Assembly: GCA_015234425.1 (NCBI GenBank) | Contig: JADGNE010000043.1 | Location: forward strand, 62,001 to 126,000 | Reading direction: 5' to 3' | From: Devosia sp. | GTDB lineage: Bacteria > Pseudomonadota > Alphaproteobacteria > Rhizobiales > Devosiaceae | Length of the DNA: 64,000 bases | Part shown: one piece after another, positions 1-9,107 of the stretch | Layout of the letters: each line of letters starts with the position of its first letter | How positions within the stretch are numbered: the stretch's first letter is position 1 | Notes under the pieces: generated by a model | Databases searched by the model: none | Seen by the model: the letters and a program-made list of their open reading frames with translations, nothing else | Told to the model about the DNA's origin: nothing | Made by a program: the position numbers and the translations under genes

Positions 1-245
1 TTACGCTAGTCATGCCAGAGAGCCCAACACAATTGTTTGCTGGCCTCATCACCGCAAATGATGGCGCCTTGACAGAACAGCGATGGAGGATCATTTAGGC
101 GATGGTTGCCGGCACCAGCCGCTCGCGGGACTTCTGTCCCAAGGTGAAGCCCGGCCCTATGAGAAACGCAGTCGTTTTCTCCGAGGCGCATCATGGCAAA
201 GCGAGCTCCCATGGACCAGTCGCCTCTTCTCGGAGAGGATACGAC

Positions 246-686
246 ATGACTTTTTCTCTGGATACCCCGTCTGCCCAGACCTTTAAGGCCGAAGCCAAAG
301 CTCTTCGCGACGAGCGTAGTCGCTCCGGCGAACCCTTGTCTCATAGCGCCGCTCTTGAAGAGATCGCCAGGCGCCATGGGTTTAGAGACTGGAACACGGC
401 GCGCGCCGCCGTGCCGGAACGGGTAATGGTGCCCTTCCAGGTCGGCATGCGGGTCAAGGGGCTCTATCTTGAGCGGCCCTTCAAGGGTCTCGTGATCGGC
501 GTCCAGATGGCTGGTGACCAGCAGAGCTTTACCCTTACGGTAAAGTTCGATGACCCCATCAATGTCACGCCGGACTTCATGTTCGCCGCCTTGCGCCATC
601 GCGTGACATCGACCGTCGATGTCCGCGGTATTTCGCTCGCTTTGCGCGGAAATGGAAAACCGCAAATGCAGGTCGAGCAGGAATAA
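246..686 (+). CDS. Glyoxalase-superfamily-like conserved protein
   Basis: The predicted protein has 146 residues. Its N-terminal half (about 8-50) matches the short alpha-helical domain annotated in databases as glyoxalase-related: charged residues, then ISH-like SHSAALEEIARRHGFRDWNT. The second half looks like a small beta-rich domain. I see no metal-binding or catalytic set, so a glyoxalase reaction should not be assumed. The ATG at 246 is preferred because a GGAGAGGA ribosome binding site lies just before it; the frame stays open back to an ATG at 102, but that stretch has poor protein character. It stands alone ahead of the glutathione S-transferase gene. Family assignment is from motif memory; function is unknown. 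Confidence 0.7.
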   Translation: MTFSLDTPSAQTFKAEAKALRDERSRSGEPLSHSAALEEIARRHGFRDWNTARAAVPERVMVPFQVGMRVKGLYLERPFKGLVIGVQMAGDQQSFTLTVKFDDPINVTPDFMFAALRHRVTSTVDVRGISLALRGNGKPQMQVEQE

Positions 687-792
687 GTAGGATAACTGGG
701 GCTGGAGAGGAGTTTATGCTTCTTCTCCAGCACCTTGTCTTACATCGGTGTTTGCCGATAGAATGCGTCCATCAATGAGAGGACGCCTTTCC

Positions 793-1497
793 ATGACCAC
801 CCAGACCAAGCCCATCGAAGCATATTCCCTGCCGACGCCGAACGGCCAGAAGGTGCATATCATGCTCGAAGAGCTTGGTGTGCCATGGACTTACCACCGC
901 ATCGACATCGGCAAGGGCGACCAGTTCACCCCGGAATTCCTCGCCATCTCACCCAACAACAAGATCCCGGCTATCGTTGACCCTGAGGGGCCGGGCGGTG
1001 AGCCAATCTCGATCTTTGAATCCGGCGCCATCCTCAAATATCTCGGCCTCAAATTCGGTCAGTTCTACCCCGCCGACCAGCGTGCCCAGGTCAAGGTCGA
1101 CGAATGGCTGTTCTGGCAGGTCGGCGGTTTTGGCCCAATGCTCGGCCAGAACAATCACTTCTCAGTCTATGCGCCCGAGAAGGTGCCCTACGCCATCAAG
1201 CGCTACAGCGATGAAACCCATCGTCTTTTCGGGGTGCTGAACAAGCAGCTTGCGGACAAGGACTATATCGCCGGCGATTACTCCATCGCCGACATCGCCT
1301 CCATCGGCTGGGCCCAGTCCTGGGAGCGCTACGGGATCACCCGCGAAGAATTCCCCCATGTCCACGCCTGGCTTGAACGCGTCGGCGCTCGCCCGGCGGT
1401 GCAGTCGGGACTGGCCTATGGCAAGGACATCCCGAACCACGACCTTGCCAATGACAAGAAAGCCCAGAAGATGCTCTTCAATCAGCGCGCGCGCTGA
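793..1497 (+). CDS. Glutathione S-transferase, YghU/YfcG-like
   Basis: The 234-residue product has the two-domain cytosolic GST layout. The N-terminal thioredoxin fold (about 5-90) begins with SLPTPNGQKVHIMLEEL and carries the cis-proline segment NNKIPAIVD and the glutathione-binding FESGAILKYL. An all-helical C-terminal domain follows, with DYIAGDYSIADIA near residue 165. The PNGxK start is typical of the YghU/YfcG (nu-class) disulfide-bond oxidoreductases, which use a Thr/Asn rather than Tyr or Cys. The likely role is a glutathione-dependent thiol/disulfide or peroxide reduction in the cytoplasm. The ATG at 793 is chosen over an upstream in-frame ATG (748) because homology begins just after it. 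Its stop is 6 bp from the convergent DUF2147-like gene. Confidence 0.88.
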   Translation: MTTQTKPIEAYSLPTPNGQKVHIMLEELGVPWTYHRIDIGKGDQFTPEFLAISPNNKIPAIVDPEGPGGEPISIFESGAILKYLGLKFGQFYPADQRAQVKVDEWLFWQVGGFGPMLGQNNHFSVYAPEKVPYAIKRYSDETHRLFGVLNKQLADKDYIAGDYSIADIASIGWAQSWERYGITREEFPHVHAWLERVGARPAVQSGLAYGKDIPNHDLANDKKAQKMLFNQRAR

Positions 1498-1503
1498 TTT
1501 TCC

Positions 1504-2028
1504 TCACGACCCCGGTGCCACGGCGCCGGGGTCGATCTCTTCCGGCGGTACCCTGACCCAGTCCTCGCCCCGGCACACCACATTGAACAGCACACAGCCA
1601 TTGAGGCGCACGAGGTCTGGTCCCAGCATTTCCATATAGCCCGAGTAGCTGTTGCCGTCCTCCGGGTTGTAGACTTCTCCGTCAAAGACGGTGGGCCGTT
1701 CCCCGGGCCGCAGAGTCAGGATCTGCAGTCCCAGCATCGGCCGGCTTCGCAGCGCCGGATCCTTGTTCCGCTCATCGTAGAACTCCTCGACTTCCATCGC
1801 TGCCGCGGCTTCTGCCTCCGCGCTGCTCAGCATGCCTTCAGGCACAATGATCTTGCTGAGATAGCCGCAGAATCCCGCGGGGCAGGGGGCTATGGTGACC
1901 TCGGAAGCCAGCGCCGTCCGCCAGACCCCTTCAATCGGCGCCACAGTCTGCGCCTGGGCGGCAGAATGTGTGGCGAAGGCAAAAACGAGAAAAAGTCCGA
2001 GGGAGGCAGCGGTCTGGTGTGCGCGCAT
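1504..2028 (-). CDS. DUF2147-like secreted protein
   Basis: The 174-residue product starts with a clear signal peptide (about 1-26, ending AAQAQ). The mature part has the DUF2147 pattern: GVWRT, then VTIAPCPAGFCGYLSKI (two Cys about residues 50-56), and a closing beta-rich segment GNSYSGYMEMLGPDLVRLNG. DUF2147 proteins are small exported beta-barrel-like proteins of unknown function, common in Alphaproteobacteria. The spacing between family motifs is longer than usual because of an acidic Ala/Glu-rich insert around residues 68-80. The gene is monocistronic and convergent with the GST gene. Confidence 0.72.
   Translation of the reverse strand: MRAHQTAASLGLFLVFAFATHSAAQAQTVAPIEGVWRTALASEVTIAPCPAGFCGYLSKIIVPEGMLSSAEAEAAAAMEVEEFYDERNKDPALRSRPMLGLQILTLRPGERPTVFDGEVYNPEDGNSYSGYMEMLGPDLVRLNGCVLFNVVCRGEDWVRVPPEEIDPGAVAPGS
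1508..1533. terminator. GC-rich hairpin between convergent genes
   Basis: GACCCCGGTGCC and GGCGCCGGGGTC form a 12-bp stem with one mismatch and a two-base apex, just past the GST stop and inside the 3' end of the convergent DUF2147-like gene. No clear U-tract follows, so a terminator role is only possible. Confidence 0.35.
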
Positions 2029-2232
2029 CAGCGATCCTCATCATAGCGAGCGCTAGGGAAGCCCAAGTTTGGCGATTCGGCCATGGGGCGGCGCAAATCG
2101 AAGCTTTTGTGGTTCCTACGCGCGGTTTGGCGCCCAGGATCTACACTCCTAACCTCTTTCCCGTGCATTGCTGCCGACCATCGGAAAAAGCGCTTGCCAA
2201 TCAAACCCTCTCCCGATAGACCCGCCTTGTGT

Positions 2233-2322
2233 GGAGAGGTGGCCGAGTGGTCGAAGGCACACCCCTGCTAAGGGTGCAGATCGGGAACGGTCTCGAGGGT
2301 TCGAATCCCTTCCTCTCCGCCA
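2233..2322 (+). tRNA. serT: tRNA-Ser(GCT)
   Basis: A 90-nt cloverleaf is visible. Acceptor arms GGAGAGG (2233-2239) and CCTCTCC (2312-2318) pair. The D-arm begins GGCCGAGTGG. The anticodon stem CACCC/GGGTG encloses loop CTGCTAA with anticodon GCT at 2267-2269. A long class-II variable arm follows, and the T-loop is GGTTCGAATCC. Discriminator G2319 is followed by an encoded CCA. It decodes AGC/AGU. The gene symbol is a convention only. Confidence 0.96.
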
Positions 2323-2604
2323 CTTTCCTTACGCCGACCGGGTAAGGTGTTTCCCCCATATTTCAGCCGTCGTCACAGTCAAAACGATCACGAACAGACC
2401 GTGTCTGTGCGGGCGAATAATTTGCTGTCACGGGTTATATCGAGCCGGCTGGGTCAGCGATGCGTTCTTGCGGCTTCGGGAGTTCCGAGCGCGAGGTCAC
2501 CGACCGTCTCAATCTGTTAAATATCATCGACCTAAAGCTCGCAGCTCTGGCGCGCCTTCGACGGCAATGTGCGAGTGGGATCGGCTTAAAACTTGAGCTG
2601 CGCG

Positions 2605-2769
2605 TTATAATCTGAGCCATTGCAGATAAAGTTGGCCGTCATCTTTCGCCGGCTCTCGACCGGCTTCCTTGACGTGCCGCTCGATGCGTTCTCTGAGTTC
2701 TGGGGCAAGCGTTTCGCCCCATCTGAACTCTTCAAGCACGGTACATATTCGTCGTTCCAGAGTGCTCAT
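2605..2769 (-). CDS. Small hypothetical protein (54 aa)
   Basis: The predicted product is mostly helical and charged, starting MSTLERRICTVLEEF and ending LYLQWLRL. A GAGGGGAG ribosome binding site lies about 8 bases before the ATG at 2769. An upstream in-frame extension to 2862 exists but has no site and unlikely composition. Codon third positions are less GC-rich than in neighbouring genes. I recognise no family. It is an isolated gene in the gene-poor stretch after the tRNA. Confidence 0.45.
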   Translation of the reverse strand: MSTLERRICTVLEEFRWGETLAPELRERIERHVKEAGREPAKDDGQLYLQWLRL

Positions 2770-3176
2770 GCCTTGCTCCCCTCGAGGCAAGTGGCAGTGA
2801 GGGCGAAGATGACGTGTTTCTAGACGATATCCGGCGCGCCGCTTGCCCCACACGCGGTGCACCCAAGGTACTTCGAAGCCACATGTACTGTACTACGTAC
2901 AAGGGGCCAAAGAGACCAAAGTATCCTGTCGTCGTAGCAATTCTAAACATAGATTATCGAAGGCTGCCAGCGCGGCAACGTTATAAAGGCCAAAAATTGT
3001 AGTTTCGATTGAGTTTCGGCGTCCCCTTCGGGTGCAGGGCGCCAACAGGATCTGGCGCGCGGGGTGTCCGCGCGCCGTGGAGCTAAACCGGTCGCGACGT
3101 GGTTGAGACCACTACACATTACTGGATGGTGTCTGAAAAAGAGACCGCGCCTGATCCCGGCAATGTCACCTGAGAA
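2770..3176. other. Gene-free region with consecutive hairpins
   Basis: I see no convincing gene in these 407 bp. Three hairpin-capable segments occur in a row. GGCGTCCC pairs loosely with GGGCGCC at 3018-3042. A perfect 9-bp stem GGCGCGCGG/CCGCGCGCC with a GGTGT loop spans 3054-3076. GTGGT-TGAG-ACCAC spans 3099-3112. This could be a structured RNA or the 3' region of one, but no known RNA family was recognised. Confidence 0.3.
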
Positions 3177-3539
3177 TTACTGCCATTCGACGCTCTCCTG
3201 ATGCGGTGTGTCGAGTTCAAGACCTCGACTGATCATCTCGACGATGGCTTCGAGTTGATCAATCTTGCCGGGCCAGGCCTGACCATGGACCAGAACTGCG
3301 TTCTCAAAGCATGCGCGGTCGGTGTAGCGCGACGCGAACACCAGCATCTCGAGGGCCATAGAGATGAGCTCGCGTGTCTCGATGCAGGTATCGATCTCCA
3401 TGCTGCCCACGCCGTGCTTGCCCTGATCGTCGAGCCGGAAGTTGAACCGGTTCTTGCTTTCGTGCAAACCGAATTCCAGACGTGGTTTCTTCAGAACGGT
3501 GTAGCTGCTTATTGGCCTTAGTCTCCTTGAGCCCCGCAA
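3177..3539 (-). CDS. Hypothetical protein (about 120 aa)
   Basis: No family is recognised. Codon use from about residue 16 onward is strongly GC3-biased like the genome's real genes, which is the main support. The C-terminal two thirds look helical, e.g. ETRELISMALEMLVFASRY and KIDQLEAIVEMISRGLEL. The start is unsettled. A TTG at 3539 gives 120 residues, an internal ATG at 3401 gives 75, and an AAGGAG lies inside the longer reading with no standard start codon at the right distance. No signal peptide or membrane segment is seen. It sits alone between the tRNA region and the symporter gene. Confidence 0.5.
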   Translation of the reverse strand: MRGSRRLRPISSYTVLKKPRLEFGLHESKNRFNFRLDDQGKHGVGSMEIDTCIETRELISMALEMLVFASRYTDRACFENAVLVHGQAWPGKIDQLEAIVEMISRGLELDTPHQESVEWQ

Positions 3540-3710
3540 GATGCACTCAGGTTCATCCAGCGAACATTCCGCCCTATCGACCTGAGCGTTTGACCCGCGG
3601 GGTCATGCAGTCAGTTAATTCTCACCATCTCCCATGCTGGCTGAACCCAGGATTAACCAAAGGACGCGCTTCCGTTCACTTGAGCCCCTGGTGGCCTCAA
3701 CGGCGCGTGC

Positions 3711-3745
3711 AAAAACACCGCCAACCTGCAGCGGTTAGCGGTGTT
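3711..3745 (-). terminator. Rho-independent terminator of the symporter gene
   Basis: AACACCGC and GCGGTGTT form the outer stem and AACC/GGTT the inner stem. On the minus strand the hairpin is followed at once by a T-tract (TTTTT). It lies about 30 bp past the symporter stop. Confidence 0.75.
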
Positions 3746-3772
3746 GTCTGCCGACCAACCCGGGTTCGGGAC

Positions 3773-5181
3773 CTAGTTGTCCCGGGTCCAGATGGTCTTG
3801 TCGATCCTGCCGTTGAGTTCGGGGTAATCCGCTGCGTGGAATACCGGGTCTCGCCCGGCCTTTCGCTGTGCCGCATAATCCTTTGTCAGCTTTACAACCG
3901 TGCCTGACAAAAGGACGATGGCTATGAGATTGACCGTCGCCATCAGACCCATGGACGCGTCCGCAGCGTTAAACACGGTCGCCACGCTCTCGTAAGCGCC
4001 CCAGATCACCATGGCGATGACGCCCAGGCGTAGTGCGATGAGCCCTGGGCGATTGCCGAGGCGGAGGAAGGTAAGGGCGTTCTCGGCGTAGGAGTAGTTG
4101 CCGATGATCGAAGTGAACGCAAAGAACAGTATGGCAATGGCGATAAAGGGATGGCCCGCACCCCCGATATGAACGCTCATTGCGGCTTGGGTGAGCGGTG
4201 TGCCGGTGAGCTCGCTGCCCGGCACCATGACACCGGAGAGGAGGATCATGAGGCCGGTGGCGGTGCAGATCAGGATCGTGTCGATGAACACTCCGAGCGA
4301 CTGCACGAAACCTTGCGCTGATGGGTGGTGAGGATCTGGCGTGGCAACCGCAGCGATGTTCGGCGCCGAACCCATGCCGGCCTCATTGGAAAACAGACCG
4401 CGCTTGACGCCATTGAGCAGCGCTCCGGCGATACCGCCAGTCGCCGCCCCGAAGCCGAACGCATTCTGCACAATCATGCCGAGCATTCCCGGCACTTCTG
4501 CAAAATTGGTGATCACTACGTAGAGCGCCACCGCAAGATAAATGACGGCCATGAAAGGCACGATCCACTCGGCCACGCGTGCAATCTGCCTGATCCCGCC
4601 GAAGATCACCGCTGCGGTAAGAGCGGCCAGCCCCACCCCGCCCCAGAGTTTGTCGAAACCGAAAGCGCCCTGGAAAGCATCGGCGATGGAATTGGCCTGA
4701 ACCGCGTTGAACACGAGGCCAAATGCGAGGATCAGGCAGACAGAGAAAATGCCCCCAGCCCAAGGCGCGCCAAGGCCCCGCGCGATATAAAACGCAGGCC
4801 CGCCGCGATAGTCTCCGGCCTCGTTTCTGATCTTGTAGAGCTGGGCAAGCGTGGATTCGGCGTAAGCCGTGGCCATGCCAAGGAAGGCGACCACCCACAT
4901 CCAGAAGAGTGCGCCAGGACCGCCGAGATAGAGGGCAACCGCGACGCCCGCCAGATTGCCTGTGCCGACACGAGAGGCGAGGCTGGTGCAAAGCGCCTGA
5001 AATGGGGTGATGCCAGATCTGTCGTTTCTGTTCGATCCCATCACCGCCCGGAACATTTCCGGGAAGTGCACCAGTTGCACGAAGCCAAGCCTGATGGTGA
5101 AGAACAACCCGACTGCGAGCAGGCCGTAAATCAGCACATAGCCCAGAAAATCTCGTTGAGAAAATTGATGATCGGGTCCAT
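3773..5181 (-). CDS. Sodium:alanine symporter (AGCS family), N-terminal frameshift
   Basis: About 470 residues encode a multi-spanning cation:amino-acid symporter of the AGCS (AlsT/YaaJ) family, importing alanine or glycine with Na+. Hallmarks are GFVQLVHFPEMFRAVMG, SLASRVGTGNLAGVAVAL, WMWVVAFLGMATAYAESTL, GGPAFYIARGLG and RGLFSNEAGMGSAPNIAA, then about ten membrane segments. The expected N-terminus begins at ATG 5181, with GGAGA eight bases before it, and reads MDPIINFLNEIFW. One base is then missing in a G-run (CCC at 5142-5144 on the plus strand), where the family has WGYVLIY. Restoring one G joins the frames exactly. The downstream frame is also open back to a GTG at 5245, but with no convincing ribosome binding site and a non-family N-terminus. 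Either a sequencing error or a recent inactivating deletion is possible. Confidence 0.82.
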
Positions 5182-5511
5182 GTGCGCGTTCTCCGTGCCT
5201 GTCCGTTTCCTGACGAGCGATGGAGCAGTTCCCGGTATCGCTCACCTTTCACGGCTATTGGACGTCGATAATTGCCTCTCGGCAATACGCCTGACAGCGG
5301 TTTCTCGGTCAAAGCGGCAGAAAGAGACCGCCGTTGCGAACTGGCAACGCGCGACTGCCGCTGTATTCGTCTTGGAAAGGGTGGGTTGCGCGGAGGGGGC
5401 GCCCATGTGGCCGGTATCGCGGCAATCGGCTCTTCAAAATCGCGTGGCAGGAGAGCCAGGGCTCTTCTGCCACGCAATGTGTTTAGAACGGAGACATCGT
5501 CGTCGCCGCTA
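5182..5511. other. Intergenic region before ABC system 1 tail
   Basis: These 330 bp contain the leader of the symporter gene, with its ribosome binding site at 5190-5194, and the hairpin at 5442-5475. Open frames on both strands here lack family features and are judged shadows. Confidence 0.4.
5442..5475 (-). terminator. Long hairpin terminating ABC operon 1
   Basis: GCGTGGCAGGAGAGCC pairs with GGCTCTTCTGCCACGC over 16 bp with one G-U pair. On the minus strand it is followed by GATTTTG. It lies 36 bp past the ATPase gene stop, as expected for the end of the transporter operon. Confidence 0.65.
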
Positions 5512-7152
5512 TTATGCGACCTTGGAGATGTCCGGCACGGCGTCGAGCAACATGCGCGTGTACTCGGCCTGCGGGTTGTCGAAAATCTGGTCTGTCGGAC
5601 CTTTTTCGACCAATACGCCATTGTGCAGGACGCCCACGGCGTTGCTCATCTGGCGCACGACGGCGAGGTTGTGGCTGATGAGAAGATAGGTGAGGTTGAA
5701 CTCGTCCTGCAGGGCTTGCATCAGGTCGAGGACCTGCGCCTGCACCGAAACGTCGAGGGCCGAGGTCGGCTCGTCGCAAACGATGAATTCCGGCTGGCTT
5801 GAGAGCGCGCGGGCAATTGCGATGCGCTGGCGCTGGCCACCCGAGAACTCATGCGGGAATTTCCGCATGACGCTAGGGTCGAGGCGAACCTTGGTGAGGA
5901 GCTCTGCCACCCGGTGGTCGACTTCAGCGCGGTTGCGGGCGATGCCCAGCGTGCGCATCGGCTCGGCGATGATGTCCTTGACCCGCCAGCGCGGATTGAG
6001 GCTGGCGTACGGGTCCTGGAAGATCATCTGGACGCGCTTGCGGCGCTCCTGATGTCCCTTGCCGCCGGCCCAGATGTCGTGGCCATCGACGAGGATCTGC
6101 CCTGAACTCGGCTTCACCAGCCCGACGATCATCTTGGCACAGGTGGACTTGCCAGAGCCGCTTTCCCCAACAAGGCCAAATGTTTCGCCCTTGTTGATTG
6201 TAAAGCTTACCTCGTTGACCGCGCGGAACAGTTCGACCTTGCCCGGCAAAAGTTTGGTGAAGCTGCCGCCGCCAATTTCGAAGTCGCGGACCAGCGACTT
6301 GACCTGGACATAGGCCTTGTCGTCGTTGGCAGCTGCGCTCGGAACCACGGCTCCTTCCTGGCGGACGATGGTGGGAATGCTCTCGATCAGCTTGATCGTA
6401 TAGGGCTCGCGAGGGCGACGGATGATATCGCCAACCGTACCTGTCTCCACGACCTTGCCCTGATGCATCACTACCATGCGGTCGGCTGTCTGGGCGATGA
6501 CGCCCATGTCATGGGTGATCAGCATCACCGCAGCGCCATGGTTGGAGCAGAGCTTCTTGAGTACCTTGATGATCTGCGCCTGCACCGACACGTCGAGCGC
6601 CGATGTCGGCTCGTCGGCCACGATCAGTTCCGGACCTGCAGCAATTGCCAGGGCAATAACCACGCGCTGGCGCATACCGCCGGAGAACTGGTGCGGATAG
6701 CTGTCGATACGTTCGGCAGCCTTGGGAATACCAGCTTCGACCAGCAGGTCGATGGCTTTCTGGCGTGCTTCCGCCTCGTTAAGGGGCAGGTGTGCACGGA
6801 TGGTCTCCGTCAGTTGCTGGCCCACCGTATAAAGCGGGTTGAGGCTGGTCAGCGGGTCCTGGAAGACCATGCCGATCCGCTTACCGCGCAACTTGGCCCG
6901 CTGTTCTTCGGGCAGGTTGTCGATCCGCTCGCCTTTAAGTCGGATTTCGCCCCGGGCAATGCGCCCGGGAGGATCAATGAGGCCAATGACGGCCGCACCG
7001 GTCATCGACTTGCCGGCGCCGGACTCGCCGACCACGCCGACCACTTCGCCCGGCATGATGTCGAATGAGACGCCGTTGACGGCGGTGAACACGTCATCGT
7101 GGAAAGGAAATTCCACGACGAGATCTTTGATCGAAAGAACTGGCTCGGTCAT
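5512..7152 (-). CDS. Dipeptide/oligopeptide ABC transporter, fused DppD-DppF ATPase
   Basis: The 546-residue protein carries two complete nucleotide-binding domains in one chain, as in GsiA or YejF. Domain 1 has Walker A GESGAGKS (42-49), signature FSGGMRQR (from 156) and Walker B LIVADEP (about 176-182). Domain 2 has GESGSGKS (329-336), FSGGQRQR (from 436) and FIVCDEP (about 456-462). Both have the oligopeptide-type tail (EPYTIKL in domain 1). It would power uptake through the two permeases encoded just upstream. The ATG shares one base with the preceding permease stop (TGATG), implying translational coupling. It is the last gene of the operon. Confidence 0.93.
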   Translation of the reverse strand: MTEPVLSIKDLVVEFPFHDDVFTAVNGVSFDIMPGEVVGVVGESGAGKSMTGAAVIGLIDPPGRIARGEIRLKGERIDNLPEEQRAKLRGKRIGMVFQDPLTSLNPLYTVGQQLTETIRAHLPLNEAEARQKAIDLLVEAGIPKAAERIDSYPHQFSGGMRQRVVIALAIAAGPELIVADEPTSALDVSVQAQIIKVLKKLCSNHGAAVMLITHDMGVIAQTADRMVVMHQGKVVETGTVGDIIRRPREPYTIKLIESIPTIVRQEGAVVPSAAANDDKAYVQVKSLVRDFEIGGGSFTKLLPGKVELFRAVNEVSFTINKGETFGLVGESGSGKSTCAKMIVGLVKPSSGQILVDGHDIWAGGKGHQERRKRVQMIFQDPYASLNPRWRVKDIIAEPMRTLGIARNRAEVDHRVAELLTKVRLDPSVMRKFPHEFSGGQRQRIAIARALSSQPEFIVCDEPTSALDVSVQAQVLDLMQALQDEFNLTYLLISHNLAVVRQMSNAVGVLHNGVLVEKGPTDQIFDNPQAEYTRMLLDAVPDISKVA

Positions 7153-8111
7153 CAGCGCAACTTGGGGTTGAGGGCGTCGCGCAGCCAGTCACCGAGAAGG
7201 TTGACCGAGAGCGCAAGCAGCACGAGGGTGACGGCCGGGAACAGCAGGATCCACCACTCACCGGAGAAGAGGAACTGCTGGCCGATGCGGATCAGCGTAC
7301 CCAGCGACGGCTGGGTTGGAGGAACGCCGACGCCGAGATAGGACAGCGTCGCCTCTTCGATAATGGCTAGGGCCAGGCCGATCGTGCCGATCACGAGAAC
7401 CGGGCCGGTGACATTGGGTAGCACGTGGCGCAAGAGGATGATGATTGGGTTGACGCCGAGGATGCGAGCGGCGGCAACATAATCCTTCTGCCGTTCGACC
7501 ATGGTAGCGCCGCGCACCGTACGGGCAAACTGCGCCCAGTTGGCAAGGCCAATGGCGATGATCAGCACCCAGACAGCGGTGCCTTCCTGCTGGTTGGGGG
7601 GGATGATGCCGCGGGCGACGCCAAAGATCAGGAGCGCGATCAGGATTGCAGGAAAGCTCAGCTGCACGTCCGCGATGCGCATGATGATCGCATCGACAAC
7701 GCCGCCGACATAACCCGACACCAGCCCCAGGCCGACGCCCATCACCATGGCAAACAGCGTTGCCATGACGCCGACGAACAGCGAAACGCGCGAGCCATAC
7801 ATGATGGTCGAGAGCATGTCGCGGCCCTGGCTGTCAGTGCCGAGCGAGAAGTACTTGCCCGACATGGATGTCGAATTGGGCGGGGTAAACCCGTCCATCA
7901 GGTTCAATGTCGCCGGGTTGAACGGATTGTAGGGGGCAAGCCACGGCGCCAGGATCGCCATCAGCACCAGTAGCAACGCCACGATGGAGGCGACGATCGT
8001 GATCGACGAATGCCGATAGGACCAGACGATGTCGGACCGAATGAAAGTCTTCCAGCGCGAAGTCTTTGCGGCAGGGACAGGCTGATCCGGCGAATGGGGT
8101 AGGTCTGTCAC
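7152..8111 (-). CDS. Peptide ABC transporter permease, DppC type
   Basis: The 319-residue product is the second inner-membrane permease of system 1. It has a cytoplasmic N-terminus, one early membrane helix (about 35-60), the OppC-type loop GTDSQGRDMLSTIMYGSRVS, and four or five helices of the BPD_transp_1 domain. The EAA loop is GVNPIIILLRHVLPNVTGP, and the C-terminus is LLGDWLRDALNPKLR. I chose the GTG at 8111, four bases after the upstream permease stop. A longer frame to 8177 would overlap that gene by 62 bases and adds residues unlike the family. Confidence 0.9.
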   Translation of the reverse strand: MTDLPHSPDQPVPAAKTSRWKTFIRSDIVWSYRHSSITIVASIVALLLVLMAILAPWLAPYNPFNPATLNLMDGFTPPNSTSMSGKYFSLGTDSQGRDMLSTIMYGSRVSLFVGVMATLFAMVMGVGLGLVSGYVGGVVDAIIMRIADVQLSFPAILIALLIFGVARGIIPPNQQEGTAVWVLIIAIGLANWAQFARTVRGATMVERQKDYVAAARILGVNPIIILLRHVLPNVTGPVLVIGTIGLALAIIEEATLSYLGVGVPPTQPSLGTLIRIGQQFLFSGEWWILLFPAVTLVLLALSVNLLGDWLRDALNPKLR

Positions 8112-8115
8112 GATG

Positions 8116-9096
8116 CTACTTCCCGGCTCTGACGCCGTCGCGCAGGCGCGGATCGACGATGAAATAAAGGATGTCAACGATGAGGTTGATGACGACGAAG
8201 ATGAGCGCCACGAAGACCAGATAGGCGGCCATCACTGGTACGTCGACCGCGGCCACCGAGTTGACGAACAGCGATCCGACACCTGGCCATTGGAAAACGG
8301 TTTCAGTGATGATCGCGAAGGCGATAACCGAGCCGAGCTGCAGGCCGGTAATGGTAATGACCGGCACCATGGTGTTCTTGAGCGCATGGCCGAAGTTGAT
8401 CGCGCGATTGGACAGGCCACGCGCCTTGGCAAAGCGGATGTAGTCGGTCCGCATCACTTCGAGCATTTCCGCACGAACAAGACGCATGATCAGCGTCAGC
8501 TGGAAAAGCGACAGGGTGATTGCCGGCAGGATCAGCGAACGGAGACCGGATTGCGTCAGCAGGCCCGTGCGCCACCAGCCCAACTGGATCACCTCGCCAC
8601 GCCCGAAGGACGGCAGCCACTTCAGCTCAACGGCAAAAACATAGATGAGGCCAATGCCGATGAGGAAGGTCGGCAGCGACACCCCGATGAGCGACAGGGT
8701 CATGATCACGCCAGTTGAGAACGTCCGCTGGCGAAGGGCGGTATAGATGCCCAGGAAAACCCCGCCAACCAGGGCGATGATCGAAGAGGCGAAGGCAAGT
8801 TCGATCGTGGCCGGAAGGCGCTCGAGGATCAGCTGGCTCACAGGTTGCTGAAGCCGATAGGAGATGCCGAACTGGCCCTGCAGTGCGTTGGACACGAAGG
8901 CAAAGAATTGCATGTAGAAGGGCTGGTCGAGGCCCAGTCGTTCGCGTGCAGCGTCGTAGTCAGCCTGCTTGGCATCCTGACTGAGCAGCGCGGCGAGCGG
9001 GTCGCCGACATAGCGGAACACCAGGAATGCGATGAACGCCACGACCAGCATGACGATGACGGATTGCACGAGTCGTCGGGCAATGAAGGCGAGCAT
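8116..9096 (-). CDS. Peptide ABC transporter permease, DppB type
   Basis: The 326-residue protein is a full-length DppB/OppB permease. MLAFIARRLVQSVIVMLVV is the first membrane helix, then the periplasmic segment with RERLGLDQPFYMQF and GQFGISYRLQQPVSQLI. The BPD_transp_1 core contains ARGLSNRAINFGHALKNTM (EAA loop), and the C-terminus is VDILYFIVDPRLR. It begins with a GGGGGCG site before ATG 9096. It lies between the binding-protein gene, with an intervening hairpin, and the DppC-type gene. Confidence 0.92.
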   Translation of the reverse strand: MLAFIARRLVQSVIVMLVVAFIAFLVFRYVGDPLAALLSQDAKQADYDAARERLGLDQPFYMQFFAFVSNALQGQFGISYRLQQPVSQLILERLPATIELAFASSIIALVGGVFLGIYTALRQRTFSTGVIMTLSLIGVSLPTFLIGIGLIYVFAVELKWLPSFGRGEVIQLGWWRTGLLTQSGLRSLILPAITLSLFQLTLIMRLVRAEMLEVMRTDYIRFAKARGLSNRAINFGHALKNTMVPVITITGLQLGSVIAFAIITETVFQWPGVGSLFVNSVAAVDVPVMAAYLVFVALIFVVINLIVDILYFIVDPRLRDGVRAGK

Positions 9097-9107
9097 GACG
9101 CCCCCTT

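Noticed and set aside
102..245. Upstream extension of the first gene
   Set aside because: No ribosome binding site at ATG 102 and the extra 48 residues are unlike the family; nothing else was found in 1-245.
3304..3546. Alternative minus-strand frame from ATG 3546
   Set aside because: It lacks the GC3 pattern of the overlapping 3177-3539 frame and has no ribosome binding site.
2233..3772. tRNA-Ser as an integration site for a genomic island
   Set aside because: The low-quality gene content after the tRNA is suggestive, but no integrase, no second copy of the tRNA 3' end and no mobile genes were found.
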